From the NCBI RefSeq assembly GCF_019160155.1, contig NZ_JAFNIH010000025.1:1-64000 (forward strand): a stretch of DNA of 64,000 nucleotides, written 5' to 3'. Positions 59,452 to 64,000 of the stretch are shown piece by piece. The DNA is from Pinisolibacter aquiterrae (lineage in GTDB: Bacteria > Pseudomonadota > Alphaproteobacteria > Rhizobiales > Ancalomicrobiaceae). Made by a program: the position numbers and the translations under genes. Every line of letters starts with the position of its first letter. The first letter of the stretch is position 1. The notes under the pieces are model-generated. The model was not told where the DNA came from. It saw only the letters and a program-made list of their open reading frames with translations, and did not search any database.

Positions 59452-60969
59452 TCACTGCCCGCGTTTCGCGCCGCTGGCGAAGCGCACGGCTTCCTCGGCC
59501 GCGCGGAACAAGGCCTTGGCCTTGTTGACGCATTCGGCCTGTTCGGAGGCGGGCACCGAATCCGCGACGATGCCGGCGCCGGCCTGGACGTACATCTTGC
59601 CGTCCTTGACGATGGCGGTTCTGAGCGCGATGCAGGTGTCCATAGCCCCGTCGGCGGAGAAATAGCCGACGCAACCGGCGTAGAGACCGCGCTTCTCCTT
59701 CTCCAACTCGTCGATGATCTCCATCGCGCGCACCTTGGGTGCGCCCGAGACCGTGCCGGCCGGGAAGCCGGCGGCGAGCGCGTCGAGGGCGTCGTGGCTC
59801 GGATCGAGCCGCCCCACCACGTTGGAGACGATGTGCATCACCTGGGAATAGTATTCCAGGAAGAACTTGTCGGTGACCTTGACCGTGCCGATCGAGGCGA
59901 CGCGGCCGACGTCGTTGCGGCCGAGGTCGAGCAGCATCAGGTGTTCCGACAGTTCCTTGGGATCGGCGAGGAGATCGGACGCGTTGGCCTTGTCCTCGGC
60001 CGGGGTCTTGCCCCGGGGGCGGGTGCCGGCGATCGGGCGGATCGTCACCTCGCCGTCGCGCACGCGCACCAGGATCTCCGGGCTCGAACCGGCGACGCAG
60101 AAGTCGCCGAAATCGAGGAAATAGAGGAACGGCGCCGGATTGACCCGCCGCAGCGCCCGATAGAGCGCGAAGGGCGGCAGGGTGAAGGGCGCCTCGAAGC
60201 GCTGCGACAGCACCACCTGGAAGATGTCGCCGGCCTTGATGTACTCCTTCGAGCGCTCGACCATGGCGCCGTATTCCTCGGCCGTGGTGTTGGAGACCAT
60301 CGGCACGTCGAGGCCGACGTCGCCGATCTCATAGGCGCTCTTGTCGACCGGCCGATCGAGGGCGTCGATCACCGAGGTGATGCGCTCGACCGCCCGCGCA
60401 TGCGCCTGCGCCGCCGAGACACCGGGCTCGGGATGGACCCGGGTGACCACCCAGATTTCGTCCTTGACGCCGTCGAACACCAGCTCGGTGCGCGGACGCA
60501 CCAGAATGGCGTCGGGAAGGTTGAGGACGTCCGGGTTCGGCTCGCCGATCTCTTCCATCTGGCGGACCATGTCGTAACCGAGATAGCCGAACATGCCGGC
60601 CGACATCGGCGGCAACCCCTCGGGCATCGGAAATTCGTTGGCGTGGACCAGGGTCCGCAGCGCATCGAGCGCGCGCCCCTCGACCGGCTCGAAGGCGGCG
60701 CGGTCGGTGGCGAAGCGGCGGTTGATCTCGCCCCTTTCACCGAAGGCGCGGAAGACGAGGTCGGGATCGAAGGCGATCATCGACCAGCGGCCGCGCACCG
60801 CTCCCCCCTCGACCGATTCCAGCAGGATGCAATGGTCGCGTCCCCCGGCGATCTTCACATAGGCCGAGACCGGCGTCTCGAGATCGCCGACCAGCGTGGT
60901 CCACACCACGGTCGGCGAGCCGGCGTCGTAGAGGGTCGAGAAGTCCTCGAGCGAGGGTTCGATGCGCAT
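59452..60969 (-). CDS. trpE: Anthranilate synthase component I
   Basis: 505 residues, chorismate-utilising enzyme fold. It makes anthranilate from chorismate with TrpG. LLESVEG near the N-terminus is the tryptophan feedback-binding motif. The C-terminal catalytic core shows AGTRPRGKTPAEDK, LMLLDLGRNDVGRVA, VSGAPKVRAMEIIDELE and YAGCVGYF. Here it is separate from TrpG, unlike the fused TrpEG of Rhizobium. It starts 10 bases after the ppiD stop, so it is co-transcribed with ppiD. Confidence 0.97.
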   Translation of the reverse strand: MRIEPSLEDFSTLYDAGSPTVVWTTLVGDLETPVSAYVKIAGGRDHCILLESVEGGAVRGRWSMIAFDPDLVFRAFGERGEINRRFATDRAAFEPVEGRALDALRTLVHANEFPMPEGLPPMSAGMFGYLGYDMVRQMEEIGEPNPDVLNLPDAILVRPRTELVFDGVKDEIWVVTRVHPEPGVSAAQAHARAVERITSVIDALDRPVDKSAYEIGDVGLDVPMVSNTTAEEYGAMVERSKEYIKAGDIFQVVLSQRFEAPFTLPPFALYRALRRVNPAPFLYFLDFGDFCVAGSSPEILVRVRDGEVTIRPIAGTRPRGKTPAEDKANASDLLADPKELSEHLMLLDLGRNDVGRVASIGTVKVTDKFFLEYYSQVMHIVSNVVGRLDPSHDALDALAAGFPAGTVSGAPKVRAMEIIDELEKEKRGLYAGCVGYFSADGAMDTCIALRTAIVKDGKMYVQAGAGIVADSVPASEQAECVNKAKALFRAAEEAVRFASGAKRGQ

Positions 60970-60979
60970 GGGATCGTCC

Positions 60980-62875
60980 TCAGTCGCGGGCGTGGCCGGT
61001 GACGCGGTCGATCACGGCACGGTTGCCGGTGACCCCGATGTCCTTCTGCTCGAGCGTCAGCCACGTCTCGAGCAGCGAGTTCCGGATCGAGCCGCCGAGC
61101 TGATCGGCGCTCGCCTTGGCGTCGTCGGTCTCGGCGAAGAAGACCGCCGGCGTGACGCTCTCCACCTGGAGCAGCACCGTGTCGCCGGTCTCGCTCGGCA
61201 CCGAGGCGAAATGCCCCTCCGGGCCGGAGAAGGCGGCGACGACGGCGGCGGCCGAGAGACCCTCGACCTTGTCCTCGCGCTTGAAGGCGGCTGAGGTCTT
61301 GACCTCGAGCCCGGCCGACTTCGCGACCTCGTCGAAGGCCTCGCCCTTGCCGAGACGCTCGGTCAGGCCCTTGGCGGTCGCGGCGAGGCGGCGGGCGGTC
61401 TCCTCCGCCTTCCAGGCGGCGAGCACGCGGTCGTGCACCTCGGCGAGCGTCTGATCGCGGGCCGGATCGATCGAGGTCACGGCGTACCACATGAAGCCGT
61501 GGCCACCGAGATCGATCGGGTCGTTCTCGACGCCGATGTCGCTCTCGAAGGCGCCCTTGATCATCTCGTCGTATTTGGCGATGCCGGTCGGCTTCGGGCC
61601 GTCGAGCGGCTTACCGGCCTGATCGACGCGGACGAAGTCGATGGTCTTCAGCGACAGGCGGGTGGCGACCTCGGTCAGCTTGGCGCCGCCCGCGAGGGCG
61701 TCCTCGACCTGATCGTGACGCGACAGGAGATCCCCCTCGGCGCGCTTGGCGGCGATCTCCTTCTTCAGCGCCGGCGCGACCTCGGCGAAGGTCTCGACCG
61801 ACCCCGGCGCGACCTCGGCGAGCTTCAGAACGACGGAGCCGAGCCGGCCCTTCACGACCGGCGACACCTCGCCGACGGCGGGGATCGCGAAGGCCGCCTT
61901 GGCGACCTCGGGGTCGAGGAAGTCCTTCTCCGCCATCAGGCCGAGATCGATGTCCTCGGTCTTGAGGCCGCGCGCCGTGGCGATCGCCTCGAAGCTCTGG
62001 CCGGCCTTCACGTCGTCGAGCACGGCGGCGCCGGCCGCCTCGTCCGGCACGGCAATCTGGAGCACGCGGCGCTTCTCCGGCGTGGTGTAGGTCGCCTTCA
62101 GCCGGTCGTACTCGGCCTTGGCGTCGTCGTCGGTCACGTCCTCGGCGCGCGCGATCGCGGCGGGATCGAGGATCAACGCGGTGATGGTGCGGCGCTCGGG
62201 CGCGCGGAAGGCGCGGGCGCGCTCCTTGAAGAAGGTGTCGAGATCCGCCTCGGAGGGCGCGGCGATGTCGCCGAGGCTCGCCGCCGACAGGGTGACGTAT
62301 TTCACCGTGCGGCTCTCGTTGCGGTACTGGTCGACCGCCTCGACCAGGGCCGTCGGCGCGGCCTGACCGCCGACCAGCGCGTCCATCAACTGGGCGCGCA
62401 GCACATCGGCGCGGCGGCGGACCACGTACATGTCCTCGCTCCAGCCGTTGGACCGCAGGAGATCGACGAAGCGATTGCGGTCGAAGGCGCCGTTCGCCCC
62501 CTTGAAGTTCGGATCCTTGAGGATCTCCGCGCGAATGGTGTCGTCGGAGATGCCGAGCCCGAGCAGATGGGCCGCCTCGGCGATGGTCGCGTCGGTGACC
62601 ACCTTCGACAGGATCTGATTCGACACGCCCGTCTTCAGCGCCTCCTCCTTGTTGAAGGGGCGGCCGATGCGACGCGACAGCTGCTGCAGTTCGCGCTGAT
62701 AGGTCTGGTCGAGTTCGATCACCCCGATCTCGTGCGATCCGACCTTGTAGGCGGTGTTCGATCCGAACCCGCGGAACACGTCGGCGATGCCCCACACGCC
62801 GAAGGAGACGATGAGAAGGCCGAGCAGAAGCTTGGAGATCCAGGTGGAGGCGCCGCGGCGCAGAACGTCGAGCAT
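60980..62875 (-). CDS. ppiD: Membrane-anchored periplasmic peptidyl-prolyl isomerase, PpiD/SurA family
   Basis: 631 residues. One N-terminal membrane anchor (about 13-32) precedes a SurA-like chaperone region (GSHEIGVIELDQTYQRELQQLSRRIGRPF) and a central parvulin-type domain (about 240-355, with AEDIDLGLMAEKDFLDPEVAKAAF), followed by a C-terminal region about 275 residues long. It assists folding of exported proteins at the inner membrane. It is divergent from the small membrane-protein gene and tpiA, the usual placement of ppiD next to tpiA in this order. Confidence 0.92.
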   Translation of the reverse strand: MLDVLRRGASTWISKLLLGLLIVSFGVWGIADVFRGFGSNTAYKVGSHEIGVIELDQTYQRELQQLSRRIGRPFNKEEALKTGVSNQILSKVVTDATIAEAAHLLGLGISDDTIRAEILKDPNFKGANGAFDRNRFVDLLRSNGWSEDMYVVRRRADVLRAQLMDALVGGQAAPTALVEAVDQYRNESRTVKYVTLSAASLGDIAAPSEADLDTFFKERARAFRAPERRTITALILDPAAIARAEDVTDDDAKAEYDRLKATYTTPEKRRVLQIAVPDEAAGAAVLDDVKAGQSFEAIATARGLKTEDIDLGLMAEKDFLDPEVAKAAFAIPAVGEVSPVVKGRLGSVVLKLAEVAPGSVETFAEVAPALKKEIAAKRAEGDLLSRHDQVEDALAGGAKLTEVATRLSLKTIDFVRVDQAGKPLDGPKPTGIAKYDEMIKGAFESDIGVENDPIDLGGHGFMWYAVTSIDPARDQTLAEVHDRVLAAWKAEETARRLAATAKGLTERLGKGEAFDEVAKSAGLEVKTSAAFKREDKVEGLSAAAVVAAFSGPEGHFASVPSETGDTVLLQVESVTPAVFFAETDDAKASADQLGGSIRNSLLETWLTLEQKDIGVTGNRAVIDRVTGHARD

Positions 62876-63112
62876 GGGGGGAGGGGTCCCGTGGGAGCGT
62901 GATCGATCTGCCGGGACGACCCCCGGCGCGGGCGGCGCGGATCATAGGAACGGACCTCGGCCGAGGCAAGGCGCGTTCGCGTGAGATCGAAAGTGCTCCG
63001 CGCACGGCGCCTCCGCCGCCGCCGAGCGCCCGACGAGGCGATTGCCGTGGCGTACGGTCGGTCCACAATGACGGCGGCGCGAGAGGGAGCGATTCGTGCC
63101 GGGAGGACCACC

Positions 63113-63610
63113 ATGACGCCGATCGACCTCACCGCGCCGAGGGTTCGCCTCGACGCCGTCGACATTCGCCGTGTCCCGATGCTCGGCATCGCCGTCGGCA
63201 TCGCGGTCGCCGCGACCACCCTTTCGATCATCGAGCGCGACGGCGCCACCCCCTGGCTGACGGGCGTGATGGTCGGGGTGATGTGGATCGCGGTCGGTCT
63301 CGCCGTGGTCTCGGTGATGCCCTTCGCCAACGCGCTGGTGCTGCGCGAGGACGGATTCCGCGTCCGCGTCATGGGGGTGCTGGGCGGGTTCGTGCCCTGG
63401 TCGAAGGTCGCCTCGGTCGAGGCCGGCGAGGGCTGGGCCGGGGCGACGGTGGCGGTGCATCTGGTCGAGGGCGCCGACATCGGCCTGATCCCCGGCCTGC
63501 CCCGCGACCCGACGCTCGGCATCCACACCTTCACCGACAGCTACGGCCTCGCCCCGGAGGAACTGGCCCAGGCGATGGAGCGGCGGCGGCGGGCGGCGGC
63601 GCATCCGTAG
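63113..63610 (+). CDS. Small membrane protein, PH-domain-like
   Basis: 165 residues, function unknown. Two hydrophobic segments (about residues 24-41 and 52-75) are followed by a cytoplasmic domain (about 80-165) whose pattern, LVLREDGFRVRVMGVLGGFVPWSKVASVEA, resembles bacterial PH-like (YdbS/DUF304-type) domains. That similarity is a guess. ATG at 63113 has GGGAGGA 5 bases upstream and is preferred to longer frames that are Arg-rich. It lies between ppiD and tpiA. Confidence 0.7.
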   Translation: MTPIDLTAPRVRLDAVDIRRVPMLGIAVGIAVAATTLSIIERDGATPWLTGVMVGVMWIAVGLAVVSVMPFANALVLREDGFRVRVMGVLGGFVPWSKVASVEAGEGWAGATVAVHLVEGADIGLIPGLPRDPTLGIHTFTDSYGLAPEELAQAMERRRRAAAHP

Positions 63611-63736
63611 TGTCCCGTCGGACGAAGAGACGCCGTCGCGGCCGTTGCGAGGCGCTCCCGCGATCTGCTACCGATCGCCACCGAGAGGGCCCGTGGGCCC
63701 GGTCGCGACATCGTCCCGAGATCAGAGGAGAACGCC

Positions 63737-64000
63737 ATGAAGCCGCTCGTCGCCGGAAACTGGAAGATGAACGGGCTCAGAGCCTCCGTCGCCGAATTCG
63801 AGGCGATGATCGCCGGCTACGGCGCCGATCTCGCCGCGAAGGTCGATCTCATGATCTGCCCGCCGGCGACCCTGGTCTCGGCGCTGGCGAGCGTCGGCGG
63901 ACCGATCCCGGTCGGCGGCCAGGACTGCCACGCCAAGGTCTCCGGCGCCCATACCGGCGACATCGCGGCGGAAATGCTGAAGGATGCCGGCGCGAGCGCC
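63737..64000 (+). CDS. tpiA: Triosephosphate isomerase, N-terminal part (cut by window end)
   Basis: 88 codons are present before the window ends. The front [13 protein letters not shown] with the catalytic Lys, followed by [11 protein letters not shown] and [22 protein letters not shown], identifies triosephosphate isomerase, which interconverts dihydroxyacetone phosphate and glyceraldehyde 3-phosphate. AGAGGAG lies 6 bases upstream of the ATG. In related genomes secG, pyrG, kdsA and eno follow. Confidence 0.97.
   Translation, partial: MKPLVAGNWKMNGLRASVAEFEAMIAGYGADLAAKVDLMICPPATLVSALASVGGPIPVGGQDCHAKVSGAHTGDIAAEMLKDAGASA

Overview
The window is high-GC DNA from an alphaproteobacterium, most likely order Hyphomicrobiales (Rhizobiales). 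The basis is the gene order: eno-ftsB-pdhABC-lpdA-lipA-ratA, rpsB-tsf-pyrH-frr-uppS-cdsA-rseP-bamA-lpxD-fabZ-lpxA-lpxI-lpxB, and gltA-gltX-comEC-lexA-moeA-moaC-trpCDG-trpE-ppiD-tpiA. Other markers are a lipoyl-domain-bearing PDH E1 beta subunit, LpxI instead of LpxH, and a GTTC-N7-GTTC SOS box before lexA. I cannot assign a genus. No rRNA, tRNA, CRISPR array, transposase or prophage was seen.

Layout. Bases 1-10.9 kb carry the enolase 3' end, a lipoprotein, ftsB, the pyruvate dehydrogenase complex genes, a soluble chemoreceptor-like protein, lipA and ratA; this is pyruvate oxidation plus synthesis of its lipoyl cofactor. Bases 10.9-26.1 kb hold translation genes (rpsB, tsf, frr), pyrH, undecaprenyl and phospholipid synthesis (uppS, cdsA), envelope proteolysis (rseP), outer-membrane assembly (bamA) and lipid A synthesis. 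The usual dxr is absent between cdsA and rseP, and a GNAT gene sits between tsf and pyrH.

Bases 26-42 kb are accessory: an inverted pair of intergenic repeats, a sulfur/amino-acid cluster (sulfurtransferase, AlaX-type tRNA editing protein, cysteine synthase), a MelB-like symporter, a photolyase, a chemoreceptor with a PilZ domain, small periplasmic proteins, a GABA catabolic pair (gabT-gabD) with a divergent LysR regulator and a putative operator, a repeat-rich spacer with a small ORF, and an ABC-F ATPase.

Bases 42.5-47.5 kb are the most unusual part. Four consecutive + strand genes encode an exported DUF2330 protein ending in a near-perfect Kunitz/BPTI protease-inhibitor domain, an exported DUF4139 coiled-coil protein, a small Tat-signal protein with a Ser/Thr/Asp/Cys-rich tail, and an MvdC/MvdD-like ATP-grasp ligase of the type that makes graspetides (side-chain-crosslinked peptides, many of them protease inhibitors). 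I propose that this is an exported protease-inhibitor or RiPP locus with a possibly Tat-exported precursor. That is inference.

Bases 47.5-64 kb return to conserved core genes: gltA, gltX, comEC, lexA, molybdopterin genes moeA and moaC, the trp genes (with a transglutaminase-like gene inserted between trpG and trpE), ppiD, a small membrane protein and the start of tpiA. In related genomes as I recall them tpiA lies just upstream of eno, so the window appears to show a rearranged version of the ancestral order.
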